Counted from the stretch's first letter, positions 43,730 to 55,939 are shown. The stretch: DNA of 64,000 nt from Rhynchopus sp. YZ270_cl-10 (GCA_964035575.1 OZ037858.1:1364001-1428000); one strand, 5' to 3'. Notes: a model not told the origin generated them from the letters alone. Numbers and translations: made by a program.

Positions 43730-44683
43730 GGCTGAGGATGGATGCACCTTGTGTACCTTTTCCAACATATTTTGCACTTTGTGTGCCTTTTGAACGTTTA
43801 TCATTTTCTGTGTTTTAGCTTTTTATACTGTAACAACCGCAACAAGGACACCAACATTAGTGTTCTTGATGCGTGGTTGTTGTGTGCTCCCCTTCACCAC
43901 ATCCCATACCAACCCACCTGCCCACCTGCCAGCACCACCTACTCAGAATGTTGGGATTTGCTGTTGTTGTGCGGGAAGGTGTTGCTTGTACTTGCAAGCG
44001 CCCTTCTGGAGAACAGACGCAGGTGTCCACCGAGGCACAGAGCGTCCTCTCACAGCAGCATTTCCTCGCAGAGGGGGTCAACGGGGGTCAGGGTTGGGTG
44101 CTCCCTTCTTGATTATTGATTTGAAGATGTTCACATTTTTCAAGTTTTTCTGTTTTTTCTTTCACATATATTTGTCCATCCATCAGTCAGCATTAGTTGG
44201 TCGTCGAACAGACCAGTTGTGTTGCTGTGCCTTCCTTTTTTGTGTTCAGCTTCTGACGATGCTTTGTTATTCCACAACATTGTTGCGTGTGTTGATTTGT
44301 CATGGACACGAACCACCCCACTGCGCCCCCCACTTCCTCTTCCTCCGAAGACAGATGCAGGTGTCCATCGAGGCACAGAGCGTCTTCTCATCAACGCAGG
44401 AAGGGGCTGGGATGGGCTGGGATGGGAAGTGTTCATGAAACATATTTAGTTATTCATTTTTGTGTTTCCTTCACAAACCAACGACGCCCTGTCCTTGGTG
44501 ATGGTGATCCACAAGCCTTGTGGCTTTTTGTCTTGCTTTCAAACCACCCCTCACCTCCCACCCGCTAGCGCACATTTCACATTCCACGCACCCACCTCCA
44601 ACCACCCTCATCTCATCTCATCTCATCTCATCCTAAGACCCTCCAGCATACCACCTATCTACACCCCCACCTCACACAACACA
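43730..44683. other. Intergenic with duplicated family C elements
   Basis: Non-coding. Two direct copies of a family C element occur at 44016-44048 and 44354-44388, and a (TCATC)n run lies near 44607-44631 just before the next gene's acceptor. Confidence 0.6.
44016..44388 (+). repeat. Two direct copies of a family C element
   Basis: GACGCAGGTGTCCACCGAGG and GATGCAGGTGTCCATCGAGG, each followed by CACAGAGCGTC, 338 nt apart. Confidence 0.65.
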
Positions 44684-45334
44684 ATGTCGGCACCTGTGAC
44701 ATTCTCGTACTTCCCCCTGACGGCAAGGGGCCTGTCGACACTCCTCACGATGGAGGAGTACAACGTGAAGTACACCGGAAACAAGGTGCAGATGGAGAAC
44801 TGGCCTGAGATGAAGGCGTCTGGGGTGTGCCCGTTCGGACAGCTGCCGCTGCTGGAGACAGAGGACGCAGGTGCGGTGACGCAGTCGCTCGCAGTGCTGA
44901 GCTACCTTGGGCGCAGGGTGAACGCTGTTGGCGCGACTGTGGCGGAGAAGGCAAGGAGCGACATGCTTGTTGGCATTGCCGAGGACTTCCTGACGGACCT
45001 GCTCAAGACGCAGCCGTCGATCCTAAACAAGGACAAGCCTGCGGATGCTGTTGCAACAATGTGGGGAGAGACCTTCCCTGCCCGCCTTGCTCTCGTGGAG
45101 CGCTTCCTCGGTGCCGGCAAGGACCGCTTCACAGAGAGCGGGCGCTGCATTGGGGAGCTCCACCTCTTCTCGATCCTGAACCAGATGAAGGCTGTGTCGC
45201 CAACCTGCCTGGACGCAACACCTGCCCTGTCTGCCTTCTACGAGCGTGTGCTCGCACTGCCGAGTGTGCAGACTGTGCTTGACGGGAAGTCTGCCTTCGG
45301 GGAGGTCATCCACTTCCTTGTGAAGCATGAGTGA
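44684..45334 (+). CDS. Glutathione S-transferase (sigma-like)
   Basis: 216 aa, normal length for a cytosolic GST. The thioredoxin-fold N-domain has catalytic Tyr9 (VTFSYFPLTARG), the cis-Pro region FGQLPLLE and the glutathione-contacting TQSLAVLSYLGRR. The C-terminal all-helical domain follows from about residue 80, with FTESGRCIGELHLFSILNQM. The Tyr-based active site and AVLSYLGR wording fit the alpha/mu/pi/sigma group, best sigma. It conjugates glutathione to electrophiles or acts as an isomerase in the cytosol. Single exon; the ATG lies about 40 nt after a CCTCCAG acceptor. Confidence 0.92.
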   Translation: MSAPVTFSYFPLTARGLSTLLTMEEYNVKYTGNKVQMENWPEMKASGVCPFGQLPLLETEDAGAVTQSLAVLSYLGRRVNAVGATVAEKARSDMLVGIAEDFLTDLLKTQPSILNKDKPADAVATMWGETFPARLALVERFLGAGKDRFTESGRCIGELHLFSILNQMKAVSPTCLDATPALSAFYERVLALPSVQTVLDGKSAFGEVIHFLVKHE

Positions 45335-46005
45335 ACAAGACGACATCATGTCTGTTCTCCTTTTCGATATGCTCTTTTTTGTTTGCCCCTTTTTCCCTTT
45401 TCCCTCCCGCAACGATAGTATATAGAGTATGGCGCATCTTGGCATGCAAATTTCCTTTGTGCTGCTGTCCCATTGTTGGTGACGCTGCGGTTCTCAGGCC
45501 TTGCACTCCTTTGGCACCTGCCCGAGCTTACTTATATTGCAGAAGTCCTGCAGAGGACACTGCATTTGTCTTTTCATCCAAAAGCTTTCATTACAAACCC
45601 CATGTTACTTTCTTCTCGAGAGTGATGTGTTGTGTCCACTGAGGCCCATCCATCACTCAACTTTGTCGTTTCTTTTACCCCTGCATTCCTTCGCATCAGG
45701 GTCTGCAATAGCAACAACAACGTTTCTTCTTTTGGGTTTCCTAACAATCTCTCTCTAACTCCGCGAACCGGGTCTACGTTCTTTTATTGATGTTGTTGTT
45801 ATTGTTTTTGATTTTGCTCTTTCCCCCCCTTTCTTTACTTGATAGCAACCAAGAAAATACAGTACAAAACCTTCACCAAAACCCCTCATTTTTCTCTCCT
45901 CCTCTCTCTTCCCACCCCCCATCACATCACACCACTAGGAGCCGCAAACCGGCACGACAATTTTTACACACCTTTTATAAGGTACGTTGACATATATTCA
46001 GTACG
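45335..46005. other. Intergenic, nothing recognised
   Basis: Pyrimidine-rich spacer without open frames of coding character. An acceptor, ATATTCAG, ends at 46001, 4 nt before the next ATG. Confidence 0.6.
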
Positions 46006-48800
46006 ATGAAGCGTAAGGAGCCCGAGGGTGGGAACCGGGGTAGGGAGGAGGTGGAGGAGGGGAGCTCGCGTATTCGCATCATCGGGCTGCCTGTTGGGGT
46101 CGACCAGAAGCGTCTGAAGGAGCATTTCGGTGGGTGCGGGGAGGTGACGGACTGCGCAATCATCCGCAACCCAAAGAACAACCGCCCGCGCATGGCGTTC
46201 CTGGGCTTCAAGAGCGAGGAGCATGCTGCCAAAGCGGTACGCTCCCTGAACAACAGCTACTACAATACGTCCAAAATGTCTGTCGAGTTTGCAAAGCAAA
46301 TTGGCGATTCGAGTGCAGAAAGAAACGCCTGGAGTCGCCATACAAAGCGGAAGATTGAGGTCCGTGATAAGGAGGAGAAGCAAAAGAAGGAAGCGATTGC
46401 GGCGATTCAAAAGGCTGAGGAGGAGGCGCGTGTTAAAGCGGAGAAGTCGAAGAAGGATAAGATTGATGAAAAGAAGGACAGAAACTTCCGCAACTTCCTT
46501 GAGGCGACGAAGGGCACGGCGAACCGTAAGATCTGGGAGAACGATATGGAGGACGCAGGCGAGATGCGCATGCAGGTGGACGACGACGACGACGCTGCGT
46601 CTGTTGCTTCTGCCGCATCGCTTGACTCCAACCAGGAACGCGAACGCCAAGAAAAACTGAACACCATGTCCGACCTCGACTTCTTCAAATCAAAGCAGAA
46701 ACCCCTCAGCGAGCAGCAAGAGGACGCACCGCAGGGCGGCACCACCTCCACCCTCACCACACGCTCATCCCCCTCCGCCACCCCCGCCCCCGCAAAGAAA
46801 CGCCCCGTACGCGGCAACACCGTCTTCATCAAATCCATCCAGCGCCCGACAGCTGTGCCCACCAAGTTTGAGGTGGAGGACACGGGCCCCTCGAAAGAGG
46901 AGGTGCTGGCAGAGGTGATGGAGAGTGGGCGGCTGTACCTCAGGAACGTTGCGTTCACAGCGTCGGAGGATGAGATCAAGGAGTTGTGCGAGCGGTATGG
47001 TGTTGTGGCGGAGGCGCACATCCCGCTGACGAAGGACAGCCACCAGAGCAAGGGTGTGGCCTTTGTGCAGTTCGCAATCCCCGAGCAGGCTGCTGCGGCC
47101 TACGAATCCCTCGCAGGCCGCATCTTCCAAGGGCGCGTGCTCTCCGTCGACTCTGCCACCTCCAACCCCTACGAAAAGGAGGAAGAGTCGCACGAAAAGT
47201 CCTCCTACAAAAAGCAAAAGGAGATGAAGGAGAAGGCAGAACAGGCCAACCCGAACCGCTGGAACTCTCTCTTCATGAGCGGCGATGCGGTGGCTGCTGC
47301 GCTGTCGAAGCGGATGAACGTCGACAAAGGAAGGTATGGATTTGAAGCATTATGCTTAGGGTCTTAGGGTTGATGCAAACTATTTCTTTTTCTTACGACG
47401 GTATTGCCTGCATCTGTTGCGTCTGGTTTAACAGTTTTGTATTGTTAAAGGTATCAGGCGGCTATAAGCGCGGTGATTTGACCAACTTTCCTTTACTTCA
47501 TTTGACCACGTCCCTCACCCTCACCACAGCCTCCTCGAGAAGGACACCCAAGACGTCGCCACCCGCCTCGCCATGGGAGAGGCGCACCTCACAACAGAGG
47601 TGCGTGAGATCTTCGGCGACGAAGGTCTCGACCTCGGCGTCCTTGCTGACGCGAACCGCACCCGCAAAAGAAGCGACCGTGTGCTGCTGGTCAAGAACCT
47701 CCCGAAGGACACTAACGTATGCCTTGCAAACAATGAGTTGCACAGTTGTAAAACCGAATATTCTTCTCAACACAAAATGTCCACAACACCACAGGTGCAA
47801 GATCTTACTGCTCTGTTCAGCGGCTTCGGTGCCCTTGATCGCGTTGTCGCACCGAAGGAGACGACCATTGCGTTGATAAGCTTCGTGACTGGGCAGGAGG
47901 TATGACACACGCCACTAACCCATATTATGTTTTCCACCCCATTTCAGGCAAAAGTGGCCTTCCGGAAGCTTGCGTGCAGACCGTTTAATAGAGTACCGCT
48001 GTTCCTGGAGTGGGCGCCTGTCGGTGCTCTGAAGGATGTGGAGGAGCCGAAGAAGGAGAAGAAGAAGGACGTCGCACCTGCGCCTACTGCACCGTCTGCC
48101 CCTGCACCACAGGCCACACAGGCGGCACCTGCTGCACAGGACGACATCTTCGAGGACTCGCAGACCCTGTACATCACAAACATCGCGTTCAGCATCAAGC
48201 AGGACGACTTCGAGCGCTTCGTCAAGAGCTGCCTGCCGCAAGACGTGTCGCACATCGTGACGATGAAGCTCCCCCCCAACAAGGGATACGGTTTCGTGCA
48301 GATGAAGACAACTTCCGCAGCAAAGCGGGCCTACACCGCACTCAGCGTATGGACATAACCCAACCCTTTTACCCCATTGTTTAACCCCACAGGGCAAGAC
48401 GCTGATGCAGCGCCAGCTGAACGTGGAGTACGCGAAGCAGGACAAGATGGAGTCCGCTGCCGCGGCAGAGGGCTGTCCCGAGGGCCACGACCCGCTTAAG
48501 CTTACGGTCAAGAACGTGCCGTTTGAGGCGAAGCGTGAGGACGTGGCGAAGCTGTTTGAGGCCTTCAGTCAGGTCAAGAGCGTGCGTCTGCCTAGGAAGA
48601 CTGCAGGGGAGCGTGGAGCGGGTGGTGCGAAGAGGCCCCACCGTGGATTTGCCTTCGTCGAGTTCACGACCCCGCAGGAGTGTGTCGCTGCGCGCAAGAA
48701 GCTCTCGAACACTCACTTGTACGGACGCCACTTGGTCATCGAGCATGCGAAGCTCGACGACACCGTGGGGTCCTCCGTCCTCCAGCAGAAGCAGGCATAG
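46006..48800 (+). CDS. MRD1: Mrd1/RBM19-type five-RRM rRNA-processing protein
   Basis: Exons 46006-47333, 47530-47716, 47795-47899, 47948-48346 and 48393-48800; 808 aa, all junctions in frame. Five RRM domains: about 22-95 (IRIIGLPVGV ... RMAFLGF), about 305-380 (LYLRNVAF ... GVAFVQF), one built across introns 2-3 (VLLVKNLPKDTN ... ALISFVTGQE), one across intron 4 (LYITNIAF ... GYGFVQM), and the last about 690-790 (LTVKNVPFEA ... GFAFVEF). Between RRM1 and RRM2 lies a charged helical segment with an acidic patch. Five RRMs in this order, with the N-terminal one followed by a Lys/Glu-rich linker, is the Mrd1 layout. Mrd1 acts in nucleolar 90S pre-ribosomes on early cleavages of 18S pre-rRNA. 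Introns splitting RRM3 and RRM4 confirm the exon joins. Confidence 0.92.
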
Positions 48801-49080
48801 CGAGGCCATGCCTAACCCCCCTAGCCCCGTCAACGTGCACGGCATATTTGCATCACTTATCAGTTCCGTGTGTGAAATCAAAAGTATCCGTAAAAAAGAA
48901 AAATTGGGACACACTTTTTTCTCTTTCTGGCCTTTTCTTTTCCTGTCACCTAATCACTCTGAACGCACACTACCTTCATTGCACCTTTCCTTTTTAGAAT
49001 GGACACCACCACCTCCTATTGGGGTCCTCTTTTCCACATATTTCACAACACACCACCACCACCACCACCACCACTCTAGG

Positions 49081-52000
49081 ATGACAACACCACACACACA
49101 TGCGTCGTCATCACCCGCAGTCGCGTTGTATATGACACGCAGAGGGTCGACACCCTTGAGGGAAAACTCGAAGTCAGAAGTGAACACTTCGGGCACGTTG
49201 AATGGGTCAGTGTCGTTTGGCACGCCGTTGAATACAGAAGTAGCGTCCCTGAGGAGGGATGTGGCGCGTCTCACGGACCGCACGAAGGAGTTGGAGCAGA
49301 GCAAGCAGGTCCTGGAACGCGATCACGTCCTGAAACTGCGTGTGAAGGACGACCTCCTGCGTAAGCTGCATGAGGACCTGCAGCGGCAGGATGCCGCGCA
49401 GCCTGACACACAGCTGCGTGCATCGTTGGCAGAGGCGGACCGCAGGGTGGGTGAGCTCATGGAGGTGCTGGCGCAGAAGGAGAACGACTTCCAACGTCTC
49501 CTCGCGCAGAACGCACTTCACGTGACGGAGATGGAGTCGCGCGATGCGGAGCACCACTCACGCACACTGCACCTCGCAAACGAAGTGGCAGCCTTGGAGC
49601 AGCGCCTCAAGACGCAGGCAATGGAGGACAAGACACAGGACCTTGCTGTCGTGCTGCAGGCGCTCCGTGCGGAGATGGACCGTGAACGGAACAACTTTGT
49701 GCAGGAGCTTCGTTTGCGTGATGTGAACATTGAAGAACTGTCCGCTGTGGAGTTGAAACATGTGCGTGAAATTGGCCGTCTCGAAAGCGCTGTGGCGGCG
49801 GCGAACAAAGCGCTGATGGAAGCAGAGGCGCAGACACAACACTACCGCAAGGAGCTGCACGATGTGGAGAACACGTCGCGGTGCATCACGGAGATGGAGG
49901 CACGGCTCACGGCGAAGGACTTTGAGCACAACGACGCACTTCTTCAGCTAGAGTCGCTCCGCGAAGAGTCGCTGCAGCACGCCTCGCGTGCATCTGCACT
50001 GGGGGCAACCTTGGAGCAGGAACGCTTGCTACGCAACGACCAAGCTTCGAAAGGGCACACCAAGGTGCGAGACGTGTCGAGCGTCCTCACACGTGTCGAG
50101 GCAGAGCGTGACGCACTCGAAGCAGACCTGTCTGTAGCGAAGCAGTCCGAGGCTGCCGAAAAGGATGCCAACGCAGATCTGCAGGCGCAGGTCGCGTTGC
50201 TGACTGCGAACCTCGAGAAGGAGAGAGCAAAGGCGAGCCGAAGTGCAGAAGAACTCTCGCGTGCAAGCAAGGACGCACACAGCAAAGTGGAGACAGAGCG
50301 TGAGACACAACGCATGCAGTGGGATGTGGAGCGGGAGAGCTTGCTGGCGGAGCTGGAGGCTGAGCGTAAGCGCATTTTGAGCCACGAGGCTGCAATGCAG
50401 CAGCAGACGGAGCGCAGCGAGAAGCTGTCGCAGCAGCGCGATGCCGACAGGGAGAAGTCGCGCCAGGCGTTCCTGGAGAAGGAGGCTGAGTACAACGAAC
50501 GCTTCCAGGCTGTGCAGACGCGTGTGTCGGAGATGGAGTCTGAGGTGCAGCAGCTGCGCGACAAGCTTGTGCAGGCGGGGAACGACTTCCAGCAGGAGCG
50601 CAACGACTTCATCCGCTGCAGCGAGACAGAGCGTGTCCGCTCCGAGGAGCAGGTGCGCTCCCTGCAGGAACGTCTTGCAGCGGCGGACAACTCTCGCGAC
50701 GACGTCGAGTCGCAGTGCGCCTCTGCCCGCGGCGAGGCCTCAGTCCTCCACCTCCAGCTCAAAGAAAAGGAGGACGAGGTCGTGCGCCTCACAAAGGCCA
50801 CCGAACGCGTCAAAGACCTCATTGCGAAGGAGCGCCACACACACCAGAAGGAGGCGCAGGCAGCGCAGCAGAAACTGTCCAACGTGAACCGCGAGCTGCT
50901 TGAGTCTCAGAGCCAGGTATGATCAGAACATTGGACACCTCACGAAAAGTTGATTTATTTTAGGGAGTACCCCGTTCTGAGGCCCCTTGGATGCAGTTCT
51001 GGGTCCTGACCTGGTTCTGAGTTTAGCACAAAAACGCACCTTCATCACCAAACAGATGATCGACCTGCAAGGCAAGATCCAGCAAAGCAGTGACGAGAAG
51101 ACCACCGTCGAGCTTGAAGCAGGCTTCCTGAAGGAGGCGCTGCACGCGACCCGTGCACAGCTGCAGAAGGAGCGGGAGGAGCACCAGACACAGAAGCGCG
51201 AAAGCTCTGAGGAGAAGAACAGGGATGTGTCTGTGGCGCTGTCACTGCGGCAGAACGTTGAGAGGCTGGAAGCGGAGCAGGCAGGGCTTGAGAAGGTACG
51301 CACCTACACACACCGCACCACTCCCCACGACACCACCCACAGGTCATTGCCGAGAAGGAAACAGATATGCGCGACGAACAGCGCCGCCATGAAGCAAGCC
51401 TCGAGCGTGCCGAGGGTGCACGCAAGCTGCGCGAGCAAGAGGTGCGATCCGATGCAGAGCGTGCTGCAGCACTGCGGCGCAAGGTATGTGCACAGAAAAG
51501 CTTTTGGGCTGCCTCTGGGTACTATTCCTCCATATGCAAACATGCTTCCCCACATTCCAATATTTTCTTCTTTTACACCTCTCTGCACAACCACTATACC
51601 ACAGTCCGACGAAGACAAACAAGTCCTCGCAGCACAACGAGACAAACTGCAAGGACAGTACCTCGACGCACAGCAGCAGATCATGAACCTGGAGGCCTCC
51701 CTTGGGGACCAGACTATGCAGCTTGAGATGCTGCAGCACGAGCTTGGCACGACGCAGGCACTGACACAGCGGGTGCACCCACTGCGGGAGGAGCTGCAGA
51801 ACGCACACGAAGAACGGAGCGATCTTGAGGTATGTTGAGGCTTCTTTCTTTCTCCATGCGTCCACCATCCCCACCCGAACAGCTCCAGCTCCTGGAACGC
51901 AACCAGCAAGTGGAAGACCTCAAAGGCACCCTCCGTGCAGGGCTTCTCAGCACAAAGGGCAAAATGCAGCAGCTCCTCTCGCAAATCGACCGCCTCTCAT

Positions 52001-52089
52001 ACGAAAACCAGACACTCCGCGAGCGAATCGACGAAGTCAACCAGAACACTCACTCAGGGTCGATCTCTCCAAAGCGCAGCCCTGCGTGA
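49081..52089 (+). CDS. Long coiled-coil protein, 882 aa, 5 exons
   Basis: Exons 49081-50916, 51056-51295, 51343-51483, 51605-51829 and 51883-52089, all phase 0. The first 50 residues are a Ser/Thr-rich head. Nearly all the rest is heptad-type coiled coil rich in Glu, Gln, Arg and Ala, and the tail (SGSISPKRSPA) has possible phosphorylation sites. No motor, kinase or membrane segment is seen. Such proteins commonly serve as cytoskeletal, basal-body or Golgi tethers; I cannot choose. The ATG follows a CCACTCTAG acceptor by one base. For intron 1 an AG at 51035 would break the frame, whereas the acceptor at 51055 (CACCAAACAG) preserves it and continues the coiled coil. Confidence 0.87.
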
Positions 52090-52486
52090 AGACATGCAAC
52101 GATTTATCGCTTTTATTCGAATTTTCTTGATTTACAAATATCAAGAACCACCAGAGTCCCATCATTTTCGAAATTTAGACACCACTTTTTGTGCCTCCAA
52201 CCAACTTTCCCCTAGACTCGACTCTGTGTCACAAAACTCAAAAATTGCAGAAATTATTCTCCTCTCTCTCTCTCTGTAGACCCTCCACCTCCACCTCCGC
52301 CATAGTTAGAACATTTTAACGAAAAGATGCGAACTTAGATTCACAGTTCAATGAAAACCACCCCCTCCTCCCTCCCTCCCTTCTCCCCTCCTTCTTTTTC
52401 ACCCCTACTACATCCCCTCCCCTACCTTCCCCTCCTCCTCCTCTTCCCCCTCTTCCCATTCTTACACAAAACGCTCCTCAGGTGTG
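52090..52486. other. Intergenic, pyrimidine-rich
   Basis: No gene. The right half (52365-52470) is an almost pure C/T tract that ends at the acceptor CTCCTCAG (52481), 5 nt before the next ATG: a textbook trans-splice acceptor layout. Confidence 0.65.
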
Positions 52487-55400
52487 ATGACAGATCCGCC
52501 TGCAGCACATCCCGCAACACCATGCACCGACGAGAAGGCTCAGCAGCAATGCCCGGACATCCCAGAGAGCCTCTATGGCGTGCTGAAGGAGCACCAGATC
52601 GAAGGGGTGCAGTTCATGCTGCGATGTCTGCGTGAGGACGATGGCTGCATCCTCGCGCATTCCATGGGTCTAGGCAAGACCGCCCAGGTAGTGACGATGA
52701 GCTACGCATTGCTTCAAAAAGATGAGTGCAACACGATTTTGATTCTTACCCCCAAATCGACACTCATGAACTGGCGGCTCGAGTTTGAGAAGTGGGGAAG
52801 GTTGGGGCGTATGCTATCGCATCCGAAGTTCAAGATTTTCGACTGCGAAAAATCTCGCCCCTCAGAGCGTCTGACGCGAATACGGCAATGGTCGCAAAGC
52901 GGAGGTGTCCTCTTCCTTGGCTACGAACAATACGTCTCCCTCGTCAGCGAGAAACTCAAAAGAAAACACAACACACCAGACCTCCAAAAGCTTCTCCGCA
53001 ACCCAGGCCCCGACGTCCTCGTCTGCGACGAAGGGCACCGAATAAAGTCAACCACAACACAGGGCTTCAAAGCGCTGATCCAGCTCAAAACCCAACGTCG
53101 TGTAATCCTGACAGGCACACCCCTGCAGAACAACCTCATGGAGTACTTTGCGATGGTTAACTTTGTCCGCAAAGACTTCTTCACGCGGACCTGGTTTACA
53201 GAGTACTTCAAGGGGCCTATCGAGGCGGGGCAGAAGTGGGATGCATCAAGGGAAGAGACAAAGACCATGCGGGAGCGTGCGTACGTTCTGTCGCAGGAGC
53301 TGAACGGGTTTGTCCTGCGGAAGGATCAGTCGATTCTGCAGGCGTCGCTCCCGGAGAAGAGTGAATACGTGCTCTTCATCCCACTCTCGGACAACCAGGC
53401 AGAGATCTACAAGACCTTCCGTGAGGCCTACTTTGCACGGATCGGCGTGCGAAGGAACCTACTCTCATACATCTCGTCGCTCAACAAGATTGGTGTCCAC
53501 CCCGACCTTCTCAAAACCTTTCTCGAAAAGAAGACCACCTCCGGGAAGAAGGAATGGGAGACAACAGCCTGGGCGGACGACGTGCTGGAGCTGTACAACA
53601 AGAGCACCTACACCAAGGGGTCGCCCAATGAGTCGCCAAAGATGCTGACGCTGCTCTTCTTATACATGTCGTACCGGCAAAAGGGCCAGAAGATGCTGGT
53701 CTTTTCGCAGTACGTTGAGACTCTTGATATGGTGGAATCTTTCTTGGCAAGGATGAAGGACCATGACCCTAGCACCACCTACCGTCTTGATGGGCAGTGC
53801 TCCTCTAAGAAGCGAGAGGACGCGATGCAGAAGTTCCAGAGTCAGACGGGTACAGCGGTGTTCCTTATCTCGACGCGAGCGGGTGGTGTCGGCATCAACC
53901 TGAACACTGCCCACTGTGCGATCCTTCTCGACGTTTCCTTCAACCCTGCCCACGACCAGCAAGCTGTGTTCCGATGCTACCGCTACGGCCTGCGCCACCC
54001 TGTGTCCATCTACCGTCTCGTCTCAAGCGAAACCCCCGAGGGCTACGTGTACAACCGTTGCCTCGCAAAGGAGTGGGTCTCCAAGAAGGTTGTCGACGAA
54101 AGCGCTCCTACGCGCGACTTCGTGACCACCGTGAACCTGCAGAGTCTCTTGCATGAGGAGGAGGACCAAAGCCGGAAGAAGCCTCTCCCGGACCACCTCA
54201 TTGCGCACTACCACAAGGAGCGTGCGTTTTGTTTGTCGCGCGACCCTGTTCTCTCGAGTGTGGTGACACGGCTGCGGAAGCGGAATATCGACATTCGACA
54301 GATCCATCGGCACGAAAGTCTTCTTCTTGACTCTGCAGAGGAGGCTCCTGGGGCCAGAGAGGAGCGGGCTTATGAGAACTACCGCTCAGCGGATCCTGCA
54401 GAGCGACAGGACGACGTGTTTGATTGGGGGGAACGTGATGCGTATTCGGACACCGCAACGGAGACAGACGACGACGACAGCGACGACGAGCCTGCACCAC
54501 GCCCCAAGAAGAAGCAGGGCGGCCGCAGAGAGCTTCTCGACGACACCATCGAGGAGGCCAACGGCGAGCTTGACTTTGCCACTGCCATGAAGATCGCGGC
54601 CATGGAGAGCGCGGTCCTGGAGGAGGAGCGCAAACGCTCCCTCGCAACTCACCCTTTTCTGCACCAGTCCCCTGGCGCACCCCCGACACCCTCCAGCGAC
54701 GTGGCAGCACCCCTGGCAGAGGCCTTCAGAGTCACCGCAGACGTCGTTGCGCCGGCCCCAGCTCAGGACCTCATCTCCTTCTCGCAGGCAAATGGCTCGC
54801 TTGTCGATGTGCCTCTCAACTTGGAGTCGGATATCTACACACTCTCTGGTCCTGATATTCTCCCCAAAGAAACCCCAATTCCCCAAGACGACCACGAACC
54901 GGTTGGGCCTTTCAGAAAATTTCTCAAAAAGCCGCCGAGGGATACACCACAGCACCCCGCGAAGGCGCATGTAAACGACACATTATTGGGGACGCTGCCA
55001 CAACAGGGCTATGGGAGGGTTGACAAGGCTGTTCTGAAGAAGGACAAAGCGATGCCGTTGGCGACACCTACCCCTACACCTACACCACCTATGCCTACAC
55101 CGGATGCGTATGAGGATGATTTGCAGATGGCGTTGCGGCTGTCGTTGGAGACGGGGAAGGAGGAAGTGGCAGCTGTGGTTGAGGACGAGTTGGAAACAGC
55201 GTTGCGGCTATCAAGGGAAATGGCAGAGGCGGCAGCTACCCCACCAAAGAAGAAGAAGCCCCCGCAGGGGCAGGAGCAGAAGCTAGCGGCGGACATTGCG
55301 TTGTTGTCGAAACAGCGTAGCTTTACGACAGTGTCCTCTATTTCGGAGGGGCATGGATCCACCCTTTCGGATGACCTTGCTGCTGCAGCGGGTCTTCGCG

Positions 55401-55939
55401 CTTCCAGAAATTACGCAGAAGATGACGACGAAGATGACGACGACGGCCTCCCCTTCCCTGCACCCACCCTCACCGCCTCTGCCCCTTCCGTCCCTTCTCT
55501 CTCTGCAAGCCTCCTGGAGCCCTCTCTCTCACATCAGCCCATTGTATCAGCATCGCTTCCCGCAAACCCGCAAACCGCACCTCAAGATCTCGAATCCATT
55601 TTGGACACCGATATGCGAAGACCCGAGGAACCCATAGAGTTGCCTCACGACGACGCAATTTCAATGGTCCTAAGAAGGAAACGCAAGCGTCCTACTGACG
55701 TGAAAGAGGTGAAAGAAAAGAAGAAGAAGAGACGGCGGAGCCGTGTGGAGGATGCGGAGGACGACGATGTGGATGTGCGGAGGGCACCAGACACCATGGA
55801 GGAAGAGGACGACGAGGCGACCTTCCAACGAGCCATTGAGGAGTCCAAGCGGATGAGCGAGGCGAGCTCCTTCGCAGAACTGTCTCGGGTGCAGTCGACA
55901 ATGAGCAACGAAGATCTGCAGAGGTTTATGTCTCAATGA
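52487..55939 (+). CDS. ATRX/Rad54-like SNF2 helicase with C-terminal UIM-like motifs
   Basis: 1150 aa, single exon. Residues about 28-600 form a SNF2 ATPase: LKEHQIEGVQFM, Walker A HSMGLGKT (59-66), the Walker B box DEGHRIKS (a DEAH variant), LTGTPLQNN, and motifs V/VI STRAGGVGINLNTAHCAIL...FNPAHDQQAVFRCYRYG. HSMGLGKT and the arginine-finger wording are closest to ATRX and ARIP4 rather than Snf2 or ISWI. It is expected to translocate on nuclear chromatin DNA. The C-terminal half is acidic and disordered, with two adjacent motifs like ubiquitin-interacting motifs (DDLQMALRLSLE, about 875-890; DELETALRLSRE, about 898-912), a third weaker one near 1110 (ATFQRAIEESKRM) and a Lys/Arg nuclear signal near 1075-1090. 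The start is the ATG at 52487, after the acceptor; the codon before it is GTG. Confidence 0.92.
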   Translation: MTDPPAAHPATPCTDEKAQQQCPDIPESLYGVLKEHQIEGVQFMLRCLREDDGCILAHSMGLGKTAQVVTMSYALLQKDECNTILILTPKSTLMNWRLEFEKWGRLGRMLSHPKFKIFDCEKSRPSERLTRIRQWSQSGGVLFLGYEQYVSLVSEKLKRKHNTPDLQKLLRNPGPDVLVCDEGHRIKSTTTQGFKALIQLKTQRRVILTGTPLQNNLMEYFAMVNFVRKDFFTRTWFTEYFKGPIEAGQKWDASREETKTMRERAYVLSQELNGFVLRKDQSILQASLPEKSEYVLFIPLSDNQAEIYKTFREAYFARIGVRRNLLSYISSLNKIGVHPDLLKTFLEKKTTSGKKEWETTAWADDVLELYNKSTYTKGSPNESPKMLTLLFLYMSYRQKGQKMLVFSQYVETLDMVESFLARMKDHDPSTTYRLDGQCSSKKREDAMQKFQSQTGTAVFLISTRAGGVGINLNTAHCAILLDVSFNPAHDQQAVFRCYRYGLRHPVSIYRLVSSETPEGYVYNRCLAKEWVSKKVVDESAPTRDFVTTVNLQSLLHEEEDQSRKKPLPDHLIAHYHKERAFCLSRDPVLSSVVTRLRKRNIDIRQIHRHESLLLDSAEEAPGAREERAYENYRSADPAERQDDVFDWGERDAYSDTATETDDDDSDDEPAPRPKKKQGGRRELLDDTIEEANGELDFATAMKIAAMESAVLEEERKRSLATHPFLHQSPGAPPTPSSDVAAPLAEAFRVTADVVAPAPAQDLISFSQANGSLVDVPLNLESDIYTLSGPDILPKETPIPQDDHEPVGPFRKFLKKPPRDTPQHPAKAHVNDTLLGTLPQQGYGRVDKAVLKKDKAMPLATPTPTPTPPMPTPDAYEDDLQMALRLSLETGKEEVAAVVEDELETALRLSREMAEAAATPPKKKKPPQGQEQKLAADIALLSKQRSFTTVSSISEGHGSTLSDDLAAAAGLRASRNYAEDDDEDDDDGLPFPAPTLTASAPSVPSLSASLLEPSLSHQPIVSASLPANPQTAPQDLESILDTDMRRPEEPIELPHDDAISMVLRRKRKRPTDVKEVKEKKKKRRRSRVEDAEDDDVDVRRAPDTMEEEDDEATFQRAIEESKRMSEASSFAELSRVQSTMSNEDLQRFMSQ

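Noticed and set aside
42173-43804. Long minus-strand frame opposite the tyrosinase
   Set aside because: Shadow of the tyrosinase gene; rich in Arg, Val and His with no recognisable domain.
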